A stretch of DNA of 64,000 nt from Salibacter sp031581065. Its GTDB lineage: Bacteria; Bacteroidota; Bacteroidia; Flavobacteriales_G; Salibacteraceae. A program made the translations under genes and the position numbers. The notes beneath the pieces are model-generated. The model worked only from the letters and a program-made list of their open reading frames with translations. It was not told the origin of the DNA and did not search any database. The stretch lies in NCBI RefSeq assembly GCF_031581065.1, contig NZ_JAVLBN010000004.1:1-64000 (forward strand). The letters are read 5' to 3'. Positions 53,167 to 62,001 of the stretch are shown in pieces (within the stretch, counting starts at the first letter, position 1; each line of letters opens with the position of its first letter).

Positions 53167-55335
53167 ATGGCAAAGAATAAAAAGCCTAAGGGCAAACCCA
53201 AGAATTCGGGTAAATTTCCAAAGAAAAAACTTCAACGCGCTATAATTGACATTATTAGTCAGAACCCAAATAAACTACATAACTACAAACAAATAGCTGC
53301 AACGATGGGGGTCACAGATCCGCATACCAGAACACTCATTATGCAAATGATGAATGAAATGGCAGCTAAGGAGACGCTAAAAGAAGAGCAGCGCGGAAAA
53401 TTCAAGATGGGGAAAAACAGCGCTTTCATAGAAGGTGTTGTGGATATGACCCAAAGCGGATCAGCTTATATCAAAACAGAACAACTCGATGAGGATGTTT
53501 ACATTCCGCCAAAATTTGTGGGACACGCTCTTCACGGGGACACGGTAAAAGTGTTTCTATTAGCTCGTAAAAAGCGGAAAAAGCCTGAAGGGCAAATCAC
53601 AGAAATCGTAAAACGAGCTAAAACAGAGTTTGTAGGAGTTATTGAAGTATCTAAAAATTTTGCGTTTCTCGTCCCCGATAATCGCAAAATGCTCGTTGAC
53701 CTCTACATTCCGCTCGATAAACTGAAAGGTGCTGAAAACGGCCAAAAAGCAATCGCTAAAATGACAGACTGGCCCAAAGATGCCAGTAGTCCGTTTGGTG
53801 AAGTGATCGATGTTTTAGGAGATCCACTCGAAAATGAAGTGGAAATGAGTTCCATTTTATTCGAATACGGCTTCCCGCAAAAATTTCCTGAAAAAGTTGA
53901 ACAGGCAGCAGCAAATATTCCGGTTGAGATTTCTGATGAAGAAATCAAAAAACGGAGAGACATGCGTGATGTGGAAACATTCACAATTGACCCGCACGAT
54001 GCCAAAGACTTTGATGATGCTATTTCATTCAGAGAACTTAAAAACGGCAATTATGAAATAGGCGTCCACATTGCTGATGTCACGCATTATGTCAGAGAAA
54101 ACGACATGGTTGATCAGGAGGCTGTGGAGCGCGCAACATCTGTTTATTTGGTCGATCGCGTTGTGCCGATGTTGCCTGAAATACTCTCCAATAAAGTTTG
54201 CTCGTTGCGTCCCAACGAAGAAAAGCTCACCTTTTCCTGTGTCTTTGAGCTCGATAAAAACGGCCATGTTCAGAACCACTGGGTCGGCAGAACAGTTACC
54301 GAATCTGACAACCGATTTGCATATGAGGAAGCACAGGAAGTTATCGAAAAGGGCGAGGGCAAGCACAGTGAGGCTCTGACCGTGATCAACAGCATGGCAA
54401 AGCAAATGAGAAACCGCAGGCTGCAAGCCGGGGCAATTGCTTTTGACAAAGTTGAAGTGAAGTTTAAACTCAACGAAAAAAATGAGCCGGATAGCGTTTT
54501 ATTCAAAGTGCAAAAGGATGCTCACAAGCTCATCGAAGAGTTTATGTTGCTGGCAAACCGCACGGTCGCTGAAGATATTGGGAAAATAACCAGGCAAAAT
54601 CCAAAGCCAAAAACATTTGTTTACAGAATTCACGATACTCCGGATCCAGAAAAACTGGCTGATTTCAGTGCTTTTATCAAGAAATTTGGATACAAATATT
54701 CGTTTGCCAAAGAAGATGAGGTTTCGAAAAACATCAATCAATTGCTGGCTGAAGTTCAAGGCAAGCGAGAAGAAACAATGGTTGAAACACTCGCTATCCG
54801 CACGATGGCAAAAGCAGAATACAGCACTGATAACATCGGGCATTACGGACTCGGGTTTCGCTATTACACGCACTTTACTTCACCCATCAGGAGGTATCCT
54901 GATATGATGGTTCATCGTTTACTGGATCGCTACGCTAAAGGCGGAAATAACGCCAGCCAGGACCATTACCAAAACATCTGCAACCACTCAAGTGAAAAAG
55001 AGCGCGAGGCAGCTAACGCAGAGCGCGATTCGATTAAATACTTCCAGGTAATGTACATGCGCGAAAGTGTTGGCGAAACGTTTAACGGTGTCATTTCAGG
55101 TGTTACTGAATGGGGGCTCTACGTGGAAATAATTGAAAATAAATGTGAAGGGATGATCCGCTTGCGTGAAATCGATGGGGATTACTTCTATTTTGACGAA
55201 AAAAATCACCGAATTGTAGGCCATAATTACGGAAGAGTGTTACAATTGGGCGATGAAATTCAAATTAAGGTTAAAAATGCTGATCTGTACAACCGCAGAT
55301 TAGAATTTGAATTAGTTGATGAAGATGATGAATAG
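53167..55335 (+). CDS. rnr: Ribonuclease R
   Basis: A 722-residue 3'-5' exoribonuclease that degrades structured RNA. There are a basic N-terminal tail, a winged-helix region (about 22-80), cold-shock domains, and the RNB catalytic core beginning TIDPHDAKDFDDAISFREL near residue 277 with the metal-binding Asp residues. YTHFTSPIRRYPDMMVHRLL sits near 567, and a C-terminal S1 domain (GVISGVTEWGLYVEI) follows. Length fits the family. A thioredoxin-like lipoprotein gene starts inside its end. One motif copy lies at 54372. Confidence 0.96.
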   Translation: MAKNKKPKGKPKNSGKFPKKKLQRAIIDIISQNPNKLHNYKQIAATMGVTDPHTRTLIMQMMNEMAAKETLKEEQRGKFKMGKNSAFIEGVVDMTQSGSAYIKTEQLDEDVYIPPKFVGHALHGDTVKVFLLARKKRKKPEGQITEIVKRAKTEFVGVIEVSKNFAFLVPDNRKMLVDLYIPLDKLKGAENGQKAIAKMTDWPKDASSPFGEVIDVLGDPLENEVEMSSILFEYGFPQKFPEKVEQAAANIPVEISDEEIKKRRDMRDVETFTIDPHDAKDFDDAISFRELKNGNYEIGVHIADVTHYVRENDMVDQEAVERATSVYLVDRVVPMLPEILSNKVCSLRPNEEKLTFSCVFELDKNGHVQNHWVGRTVTESDNRFAYEEAQEVIEKGEGKHSEALTVINSMAKQMRNRRLQAGAIAFDKVEVKFKLNEKNEPDSVLFKVQKDAHKLIEEFMLLANRTVAEDIGKITRQNPKPKTFVYRIHDTPDPEKLADFSAFIKKFGYKYSFAKEDEVSKNINQLLAEVQGKREETMVETLAIRTMAKAEYSTDNIGHYGLGFRYYTHFTSPIRRYPDMMVHRLLDRYAKGGNNASQDHYQNICNHSSEKEREAANAERDSIKYFQVMYMRESVGETFNGVISGVTEWGLYVEIIENKCEGMIRLREIDGDYFYFDEKNHRIVGHNYGRVLQLGDEIQIKVKNADLYNRRLEFELVDEDDE

Positions 55336-56980
55336 ACTTTTAGTTGCCGTTTTTTCACTTTCGCTTTTAACATCCTGTCTCGATGAACTGGGGCCAACAG
55401 GAGATGAAAAGCCATTTGAGCACACGTATAAAATCGCCCGGGATACAGCAAAACTCGCGAACCAAAACACAAAGCTGTACAAGATTGCAGTCAGGGAAGG
55501 CAAAAAGGATACAGCGCTGATTGAAAAACCAGACTGGAATAAGGAGCTCTTGCCATTCATTGAAGCTGAAAACTTCAATACGCTGGGCAACAAGCCAAAA
55601 TATCAAATAGACTCAGCTTATTTACCGCTCAGCAAACTCAAAATCTACCGTTATTATTCTGATAAAGAGAGCGCAAAAATCAAAGAGGCTGTTTACGAAT
55701 ATCAAAAAGGCAAATTAAAACGAGCGCATTTTGAGGCGAACAAGGAAAACATCGTTTACAAATTTGATCAGAACCTTACTTACACAGCCGGCAGAGGCTA
55801 CTCGATTACGTCATCTCAAAACGTGAAAAAGGTTTTGGATGAAGCTTTTTCGGTCAGATCCGTATTTGTCAACAAATCAAAGCCATACAAACTCACTTTT
55901 CACTTACCGGATGAAAAGAAGTTAATGGTCAGAGCCAGTCTCAAAGCCGACTCACTGGTGATTTTCAATAATCTTGAGCGAATCGCTGTTCCACTATCGC
56001 AAAGCGGTGATTCAACAATTGCAGAGTTACCGGTTTTTCAAAGTGAATTTCACTTAAAGATAAGCGACAACCGGATTGAAGGCTACTGGCTCAATCTCGA
56101 CAAAGGATCTGACTATCGAATTCCGGTTACGGGAACTCTTGAAATGCCTGAATCGTATCGAAAAGCAGAGGTTGATTTTTCTGGAAAATGGGAATTGCAG
56201 ATCATCGAGGAAGATACCACTATGCCGGCCATTGCATTGTTTGAACAATCCGGCTCTCAGCTTTACGGAACAATTAGGACAGAAGTGGGAGACTACCGCT
56301 ATTTATCGGGAAGTGTAACAGGGGATTCGTTCAGGCTTTCCACTTTTGACGGCAGTCACGCCTTTTATTTTGAGGGAGGTGTTTCAGGATCTGACCAATA
56401 CGAAGGATCTTTTTACAGCGGGACTCATTACAAGTCTGAACTAAAAGCGAAGCGCAATGAGAATGCTGAACTTCGCGATCCGGTCGAGCTGACAAAGTCG
56501 ACTGAAAAACAAATGATTTTTTCTTTTCCCAATCTTGAAGGTGAAAAAGTATCGCTGGATGATGAGCGATATAGAGGAAAAGCTGTTGTCGTAAATGTGA
56601 TGGGGACGTGGTGCCCGAATTGCATGGACGAAACACGATATTTGAAAAAACTCTATGAAAACTACAATGAGCGCGGATTGGAAATTATCAGCCTGGCATT
56701 TGAGCGCGAGAGTTCTTTTGAAAAAGCAAAGCTGATTGTTCAAAAGGCCGTTCAGGACCTGGGAATTCCGTATGAGGTTTTATTAACCGGTTACACACCT
56801 CAAAACGCAGAGAAAGCTATTCCCGAATTGGACAAAGTCATGAGTTTTCCCACAATGATTATTCTCAACCGCGAACATGAAATTGTTCACATACACACTG
56901 GTTTTAATGGACCGGCTACAGGTAAAGCTTATGATGAGTTTGTGAAAGAGACTGAGGGTGTTGTTGAGGAAGTCTTATAG
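55325..56980 (+). CDS. Lipoprotein with C-terminal TlpA/thioredoxin domain
   Basis: A 551-residue lipoprotein. The signal peptide and lipobox read VFSLSLLTSC. About 400 residues of periplasmic, repeat-like beta-rich sequence with no family I recognise follow, then a TlpA-type thioredoxin domain with the redox motif GTWCPNC near residue 428 and cis-Pro loop SFPTMIILN near 515. Such proteins are tethered thiol-disulfide exchange factors. The start is one of the ATGs at 55325 or 55328; both overlap the rnr stop at 55333, implying coupling. It carries three motif copies (55852, 55927, 56388). The function of the large N-terminal half is unknown. Confidence 0.85.
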   Translation: MMNRLLVAVFSLSLLTSCLDELGPTGDEKPFEHTYKIARDTAKLANQNTKLYKIAVREGKKDTALIEKPDWNKELLPFIEAENFNTLGNKPKYQIDSAYLPLSKLKIYRYYSDKESAKIKEAVYEYQKGKLKRAHFEANKENIVYKFDQNLTYTAGRGYSITSSQNVKKVLDEAFSVRSVFVNKSKPYKLTFHLPDEKKLMVRASLKADSLVIFNNLERIAVPLSQSGDSTIAELPVFQSEFHLKISDNRIEGYWLNLDKGSDYRIPVTGTLEMPESYRKAEVDFSGKWELQIIEEDTTMPAIALFEQSGSQLYGTIRTEVGDYRYLSGSVTGDSFRLSTFDGSHAFYFEGGVSGSDQYEGSFYSGTHYKSELKAKRNENAELRDPVELTKSTEKQMIFSFPNLEGEKVSLDDERYRGKAVVVNVMGTWCPNCMDETRYLKKLYENYNERGLEIISLAFERESSFEKAKLIVQKAVQDLGIPYEVLLTGYTPQNAEKAIPELDKVMSFPTMIILNREHEIVHIHTGFNGPATGKAYDEFVKETEGVVEEVL

Positions 56981-56984
56981 CAAG

Positions 56985-58409
56985 TTACTGCTTGTACTCC
57001 ACAAGATTTCGTAACATTCCCCTGAAAATAAAAGCATGAAAAGGAAGCATGGTGTACCAGTAAAGTCTGCCGGCTATACCGCGTGGACGAAATGTCGCTG
57101 TTTGCACGAGTTTTCCACCTTCCATATTGAATTCGAGCCAGGCTTCACCTGGTAGTTTCATTTCAGCGTAGAGTAGCAAACGTCCTTTGTCTCTATTGGC
57201 AACAATCACACGCCAAAAATCAATTACATCACCTTCGTCAATTCGGGTTTGGTTGGTGCGTCCTCGTCTTAGTCCCACTCCTCCCACGAGCTTGTCCAAA
57301 AGGCCGCGAAGCTTCCAGAGCGAGTTTCCGTAATACCAGCCTCGGTTTCCGCCAATAGCAAATACATTATTGATCGTTTTCTCCCTGTCTGGAGCTGTTT
57401 TTTTCTTGATGTCCTTAAAACAGCCGTATTGAGGAACTTCAACAAAATCCTGTAGATCATAGGTGGCATTTCCGGCTACGAAGGAATCCTTCCAGCTGCT
57501 CGCTACCAGGTTCTGACCAATACGGGAAAAAGCTAAGTCGATACTTTCTTTATAGGTGAGCAGGTCTGTTTGGATGACTTCGCGAATGCGGTTTTCTTCA
57601 CACACGACCTCCACTTTCATACTGTCGACAAGGTTCACTGCCAGGTTATAAGTTGTTGAAGTAACGAAATAAAGCCATCTACTCGAGAGTCGCGGAGTCA
57701 TGATCGGAACAGAAATGATTTTTCTATTGAGGCGCCTCGATTTTGCATAGCCGAGCAACATTTCACGATAGGTGAGTACTTCCGGCCCACCAATGTCGTA
57801 GCTGTTTCCCTTACACTCATCGTGCTCGATGACTCCTGTCAAATACTGAATCACATTTCGTATTGCGATTGGTTGGCAGCGAGTGTTGATCCACTTTGGC
57901 GCTACCATTACAGGGAGTTTTTCTACCAGGTCGCGGATGATCTCGAAAGAAGCGCTTCCGCTTCCCACGATGATTCCTGCTTTTAATGTTGTGAGAGGAG
58001 CTTTTGCTTTTTGGAGGATGTATTCTACCATTTTACGTGACTCCAAATGCTTTGATAGTTCCTCTTGATTTGTGAGTCCGCTCAGGTAAATGATTTGTTC
58101 GCAATTTGCACGATCAGCTAATTCAGTGAAGTTCTCTGCACAAGTTTTTTCTTTGTCTTCAAACCCTCTTGTGTTTCCACTCATTGAGTGGAGTAGGTAG
58201 TAAGCTTTATCAAAGTTGAGCGATTTGTTATCAGGAAAAGGGTTTAAGAAGTCGTGTTCTACAACATCAATCTTTGATTCATGTCCTGATGGAATGATGA
58301 ATCTACTTTTATCCCGAACTACACATATTACCTCGTGATCTTTTTTGAGTAGTTCGGGGAGTAGCCTTTTACCGATGTAACCTGTTGCGCCTGTTAGGAG
58401 AATTCTCAT
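56985..58409 (-). CDS. NAD(P)H-binding protein with DUF2867 domain
   Basis: A 474-residue cytoplasmic protein: an atypical SDR domain (ILLTGATGYIGKRLLPELL at 3-21, HSMSG, IYLSGL) over about 1-300 and a C-terminal DUF2867 (SRPBCC-like) domain, about 320-474, with RDKGRLLLYAEMKLPGEAW and the C-terminal RGIAGRLYWYTMLPFH. The pair is a known fusion in Bacteroidota and actinobacteria, with no firm biochemical role. It is convergent with the lipoprotein gene, four bases apart. Confidence 0.9.
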   Translation of the reverse strand: MRILLTGATGYIGKRLLPELLKKDHEVICVVRDKSRFIIPSGHESKIDVVEHDFLNPFPDNKSLNFDKAYYLLHSMSGNTRGFEDKEKTCAENFTELADRANCEQIIYLSGLTNQEELSKHLESRKMVEYILQKAKAPLTTLKAGIIVGSGSASFEIIRDLVEKLPVMVAPKWINTRCQPIAIRNVIQYLTGVIEHDECKGNSYDIGGPEVLTYREMLLGYAKSRRLNRKIISVPIMTPRLSSRWLYFVTSTTYNLAVNLVDSMKVEVVCEENRIREVIQTDLLTYKESIDLAFSRIGQNLVASSWKDSFVAGNATYDLQDFVEVPQYGCFKDIKKKTAPDREKTINNVFAIGGNRGWYYGNSLWKLRGLLDKLVGGVGLRRGRTNQTRIDEGDVIDFWRVIVANRDKGRLLLYAEMKLPGEAWLEFNMEGGKLVQTATFRPRGIAGRLYWYTMLPFHAFIFRGMLRNLVEYKQ

Positions 58410-58452
58410 ATTAATAGAAGGAGTTTAGAGAGGGAAAAGTTTAAACAGGCAT

Positions 58453-58483
58453 AAAAAAAGCGGGCCCTTTCACCAGCCCGCTT
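58453..58483 (-). terminator. Terminator after the MORN-like gene
   Basis: AAGCGGGC (58458-58465) and GCCCGCTT (58476-58483) pair around a 10-base loop, followed on the minus strand by seven Ts. It lies downstream of the minus-strand gene ending at 58505. Confidence 0.85.
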
Positions 58484-58504
58484 CAATCTGTCACAGAATA
58501 TAAG

Positions 58505-58972
58505 TTATTCTGCTGCCGCCACCTGGCGCTTTTCGATAGCCCAGGTGTGACTTCCTTTGAGTTCGTTGTTATCGTATTTGATTTCTAACAGCGTACTGCC
58601 GTTATCTTTCCAAACGAACCAAATGCCATCTTTTTTACCGTTATTATAATGTGCCATTTGGGTCACATCACCATTTTCGTTGTAGCTAATCCACTTTCCG
58701 TGGAGTTCGCCATTTTTGAGTGTTCCTTTTTCAGTAACGTTACCATTATCATCATGGTAAGTAACCAGCATTAAATCGCCATCCTGGCTCAGTTCAAAAT
58801 CTTCAACATCGTTGCAAACGTAAAATTGGTCAGAGCCATTTTGAAGGTTGTTTTCGCCAACAAATTTAGCGCTCACAACATCACAATCTTTTTGATTGTT
58901 TGGCCCCTGAGCCATTGCCTGTAATCCAACTACAACTAATAAACCTACTAATATTCCACCTATCTTTTTCAT
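58505..58972 (-). CDS. Exported MORN-repeat (YwqK-type) protein
   Basis: A 155-residue protein with a signal peptide (MKKIGGILVGLLVVVGLQAMAQ) and at least three MORN-like repeats of the YwqK form (GELHGKWISYNENG, GKKDGIWFVWKDNG, NNELKGSHTW). Annotation pipelines call relatives toxin-antitoxin system YwqK family antitoxins, but no toxin is adjacent and this one is exported, so that label should not be taken as function. ATG 58972 is preferred over 58978. A motif copy lies at 58828. Confidence 0.78.
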   Translation of the reverse strand: MKKIGGILVGLLVVVGLQAMAQGPNNQKDCDVVSAKFVGENNLQNGSDQFYVCNDVEDFELSQDGDLMLVTYHDDNGNVTEKGTLKNGELHGKWISYNENGDVTQMAHYNNGKKDGIWFVWKDNGSTLLEIKYDNNELKGSHTWAIEKRQVAAAE

Positions 58973-59191
58973 AATCATCCTTTATTTCTATTCAAATATA
59001 CGAATAAAATTTACATTGAGTTAACATTGGGGTAACATCACGAGTGGTTGCGGGTTTGTAAAACAACATAAAGTTTTGATATTCAATTGTATGTAGTGTG
59101 TTAAGATTTGCGTAACATTTACTTTTATTTACAAGGCCCGTATATTAGTAGCAATTGTTATATTTATTAGCTAATACCAATAAGCAAATTT

Positions 59192-59380
59192 ATGCTGACC
59201 AAGAGGACTTTAATGCAATCAATCGATAACCTGCCAGACTCATTCACAATTGATGAGCTAATTGACCAATTAATATTTGTTGAGAAAGTCGAGATGGGGA
59301 TTAAAGAATCAGAGGAAGGTAAAACGATATCAAATGACGATGTGAGGAAAATGATTGAAAAATGGTCAGCTTTAAACTAA
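59192..59380 (+). CDS. Orphan antitoxin-like protein
   Basis: A 62-residue protein with the form MLTKRTLMQSIDNLPDSF, then TIDELIDQLIFVEKVEMG and KTISNDDVRKMIEKW. This is the layout of short Bacteroidota antitoxins that sit upstream of RelE/ParE toxins, with an N-terminal dimerisation/DNA-binding part and a C-terminal toxin-clamping helix. Here the next gene is on the opposite strand, four bases on, and no toxin gene is present. So it is an orphan antitoxin or a small regulator. The family call is from pattern, not from a search. Confidence 0.65.
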   Translation: MLTKRTLMQSIDNLPDSFTIDELIDQLIFVEKVEMGIKESEEGKTISNDDVRKMIEKWSALN

Positions 59381-59384
59381 GCTA

Positions 59385-60143
59385 TCAAAGAGGATATTCC
59401 TCTAAAGTAAGCTTGGAGCCATCAAAAATGGCATAAGTGAAATCTGAGATCCAATCACCGAGGTTGATATAACGACTATTTTCACCAACGGTCAGATCCA
59501 GGGGCAGGTGACGATGCCCAAATACGAAGTAATCGTAGTGTTTTTCCTGCAGTTTTTCTTTAGCGTAAATAGCGAGCCATTCGTTTTCCTCACCCAGATA
59601 GGTTTTGTCGTTATCTCCCGTTGCAGCTCTACTGCTCCTGGAAAAGTAATTTGCTAACCCGATGCCGAAGTTTGGGTGTAACCGTGCAAATAACCACTGA
59701 CAGAGCTTATTCCTGAAAACTTTCTTGATGAATTTATAGCCGTGATCTCCCGGTCCCAGCCCATCACCATGGGCAATGTAGAACTGTTTGCCGTTGTACT
59801 CTTTTTCGATGGGCTCGTGATGTAGCTCCATCCCAATTTCTTCAGGGAGGTAATCGAAAACCCACATGTCGTGATTGCCGGTAAAAAAGTGAATTTTAAT
59901 TCCGCTGTCTGATAGTTCTGCTAGCTTACCTAATAGCCTTACATGACCACGTGGAGCAACTGTTTTGTATTCAAACCAAAAGTCGAAGAGATCGCCTACG
60001 AGATACAGGATCTGACAGTCGTTTTTGATTTCATCGAGCCACTGAATAAAGTGTGTTTCCCGCTTTTTGCTTTCGGCAGGATTTGGTGCCCCAAAGTGCT
60101 GGTCTGAGGCGAAATATATCTTCTTTCCGGGCTCTAAATTCAT
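59385..60143 (-). CDS. lpxH: UDP-2,3-diacylglucosamine diphosphatase (LpxH-type)
   Basis: A 252-residue calcineurin-fold metallophosphatase of lipid A synthesis, removing UMP from UDP-2,3-diacylglucosamine to give lipid X. All metal-site blocks are present: FASDQHFG near 11-18, VGDLFDFWFEY near 49-59, TGNHDMW near 89, AHGDGLG near 125 and FGHRHLP near 208. It is the last gene of the operon pepE-to-lpxH direction, abutting queD (59385-60143 and 60143-). A motif copy lies at 59490. Confidence 0.9.
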   Translation of the reverse strand: MNLEPGKKIYFASDQHFGAPNPAESKKRETHFIQWLDEIKNDCQILYLVGDLFDFWFEYKTVAPRGHVRLLGKLAELSDSGIKIHFFTGNHDMWVFDYLPEEIGMELHHEPIEKEYNGKQFYIAHGDGLGPGDHGYKFIKKVFRNKLCQWLFARLHPNFGIGLANYFSRSSRAATGDNDKTYLGEENEWLAIYAKEKLQEKHYDYFVFGHRHLPLDLTVGENSRYINLGDWISDFTYAIFDGSKLTLEEYPL

Positions 60144-60592
60144 CAGTTGTCATTGGCAAACCACTCGGCAAAACTGGTTTTGGTTTCTCTTAACCGTGCG
60201 CTGTGGAGTGAAACGTTTTGTACGCCTTTTAATTGGCTCTGAATGATTTCAACGTATTCGAGTAACATCATTTCACAGGTTGGTTGATAATCTGTGAGAA
60301 TGAGACGCTCGTTATCATCTTCAGTTATTTTATTCAAAAAGCGAGAGTTGTTACGGAGCACAAGTGCGTGATCAAATCGCTTTACGATGTTGTCTTTGAC
60401 AATGGATTTGAGATCAGAAAAATCGATGACCATTCCGTCTTTAGGATTTCCGGGATCATCGTTTGGAGTGCCCAGGAAAGTTACTGATAGCTCATATGTG
60501 TGCCCGTGAATGTTGTGGCATTTTCCATCGTGCCCATCAAGAGCGTGCGCCATTTCCCAGTCGAACTGTTTGGTAACTCTCAGCTTAGCCAT
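60143..60592 (-). CDS. queD: 6-carboxy-tetrahydropterin synthase (QueD/PTPS family)
   Basis: A 149-residue enzyme of queuosine precursor synthesis (or 6-pyruvoyl-tetrahydropterin synthesis). The Zn site and catalytic Cys lie in DGKCHNIHGHTYEL near residues 22-36; PTCEMMLLEY near 103 and the C-terminal RLRETKTSFAEW are family blocks. The start overlaps map by 8 bases and its stop abuts the lpxH start. Which pterin product it makes cannot be decided; QueD is the commoner role. Confidence 0.92.
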   Translation of the reverse strand: MAKLRVTKQFDWEMAHALDGHDGKCHNIHGHTYELSVTFLGTPNDDPGNPKDGMVIDFSDLKSIVKDNIVKRFDHALVLRNNSRFLNKITEDDNERLILTDYQPTCEMMLLEYVEIIQSQLKGVQNVSLHSARLRETKTSFAEWFANDN

Positions 60593-61376
60593 GAACTTTC
60601 GCTTTTTTCTCTAATGCTTCGTTAACGTAATCGAAAGTAGAAAGGATATCTGGTTTTCCATCAACGATAGCTACATCGTGCTCAAAGTGTGCTGAGGGCT
60701 TTTTATCACGCGTGATAATCGTCCAGCCGTCATCGAGTTGTTTGATCGCTTTTGTTCCCATGTTGATCATCGGTTCTATTGCGACTACGAGTCCTTCTTT
60801 GAGCTTTTTACCCCGACCGCGTTTTCCGTAATTCGGAACCTGAGGTTCTTCGTGCATTTCTTTCCCTATCCCGTGACCTACGAGTTCACGAACAACTCCG
60901 TATCCGTGTTTTTCGGCATGGTTCTGAACAGCAAAGCCAATATCACCAAGACGACTACCGGCTCTGCACTCTTCGATTCCGAGGTAGAGGCATTCTTTTG
61001 TTACATCAAGCAATTTTTGCGTTTCATCATCCACTTCACCTACAGCAAACGTAAATGCGTGATCGCCATAGTATCCATCGAGTATAGCGCCACAGTCTAT
61101 AGAAACGATGTCTCCTTCTTTGAGAGGCGTATTGTCTGGTATACCGTGAACAACCTGCTCGTTTTTTGAAATGCAAAGTGAGTTTGGAAAATCATAGAGC
61201 CCCAAAAACCCAGGAACAGCATTTTGCGAACGGATGTAATCTTCAGCTAAACGATCGAGCTCGAGTGGAGTAACTCCCGGCTCAATTTTTTCAGCTACTT
61301 TTCCAAGTGTGCGCGATACAACCTGTGCTGCTTTGCGGAGCAGTTCAATTTCCTCTCGTGTTTTGTATATAATCAT
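60585..61376 (-). CDS. map: Methionine aminopeptidase, type I
   Basis: A 263-residue metalloprotease that removes the initiator Met. The metal ligands are in SIDCGAILDGYYGDHAFTF (Asp pair near 93-104), LVGHGIGKEMHEEP (His near 166), AIEPMINMG (Glu near 205) and HFEHDVAI (Glu near 236). PNSLCISKNEQVVHGIP is a family signature. It overlaps the HAD-like gene by ATGA and queD by 8 bases, so an operon is certain. Confidence 0.95.
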   Translation of the reverse strand: MIIYKTREEIELLRKAAQVVSRTLGKVAEKIEPGVTPLELDRLAEDYIRSQNAVPGFLGLYDFPNSLCISKNEQVVHGIPDNTPLKEGDIVSIDCGAILDGYYGDHAFTFAVGEVDDETQKLLDVTKECLYLGIEECRAGSRLGDIGFAVQNHAEKHGYGVVRELVGHGIGKEMHEEPQVPNYGKRGRGKKLKEGLVVAIEPMINMGTKAIKQLDDGWTIITRDKKPSAHFEHDVAIVDGKPDILSTFDYVNEALEKKAKVHG

Positions 61377-61807
61377 TTCTTCTTTCGCTTCTTGAAGAGA
61401 GACATAATCCCTCTTTTTTGATTTTGTTTTTGAAGCATTTCCAATTGCTGCGGATTACCTTCAATTTCCTGGTATATCTTTCCCCATCCCGGGAAACCAC
61501 CAAAGTTGCGGTCATCGATGAAAACATCAGCGTGAATCTTACGGCTCGATTGGTTCTGATCGAAAACCTCTTCAGGGAAACTCTTGTTTACCGCGTGAAA
61601 TTCAATGCCGTGCTCTCTACAAAATTCGACTGCTTCATCGAGTCGTTTTCCGTGCCTGTAAGTCCATAAAATGAGCTTGTGATGCTTGTTTTGAAGCATC
61701 TTGAGTGTGTCAAAAGCAAACATTTTGGGCTTACCTATGCGCGGATAATCATCGTCAACGATGGTTCCGTCAAAATCAACAGCTATTGTGAGTTGATTCT
61801 CAAACAT
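61373..61807 (-). CDS. HAD-like hydrolase (BT0820-type)
   Basis: A 144-residue HAD-fold protein with motif I AVDFDGTIVDDDYP at 9-22, the LILWTYRHG region near 44, and the motif HADVFIDDRNFGG near 92 with the C-terminal acidic pair. It resembles the BT0820-like small phosphatase group of Bacteroidota. Substrate unknown. It is the first gene of the map-queD-lpxH run; the second MITE-like element lies just upstream of its start. Confidence 0.85.
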   Translation of the reverse strand: MFENQLTIAVDFDGTIVDDDYPRIGKPKMFAFDTLKMLQNKHHKLILWTYRHGKRLDEAVEFCREHGIEFHAVNKSFPEEVFDQNQSSRKIHADVFIDDRNFGGFPGWGKIYQEIEGNPQQLEMLQKQNQKRGIMSLFKKRKKK

Positions 61808-61851
61808 GGCGGCAAAGGTAATGAAGTAAGGGAAAAGAAAGGTTTTGGTAG

Positions 61852-61997
61852 AGGGGGTGTGTCAAAAGGCGTTGTAAAATTTAAAAAAATTCAGGTTATT
61901 GTAATATGCTAAGCTCCCTAAATCAGCTATTTAACATTTAATGAATAGCCTTTTAATACCGGAAAATGGTAGATTTTTCGGTATTGATACACCCCCT
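61852..61997 (-). mobile_element. MITE-like element, copy 2 (146 bp)
   Basis: The second copy of the element at 10721, here inverted. Ends are AGGGGGTGTGTCAA at the left and TTGATACACCCCCT at the right; the internal hairpin reads ATACCGGAAAATGG / AGATTTTTCGGTAT on this copy, with one base pair changed. It differs by small indels (7 bp longer). It lies between the elbB stop and the HAD-like gene's start. No open frame. Confidence 0.82.
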
Positions 61998-62001
61998 ATT
62001 C

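Noticed and set aside
58505..58972. Toxin-antitoxin system formed by the YwqK-type protein and the gene at 59192
   Set aside because: They are divergent, the YwqK-type protein has a signal peptide, and neither resembles a toxin. The shared antitoxin label is a naming accident.
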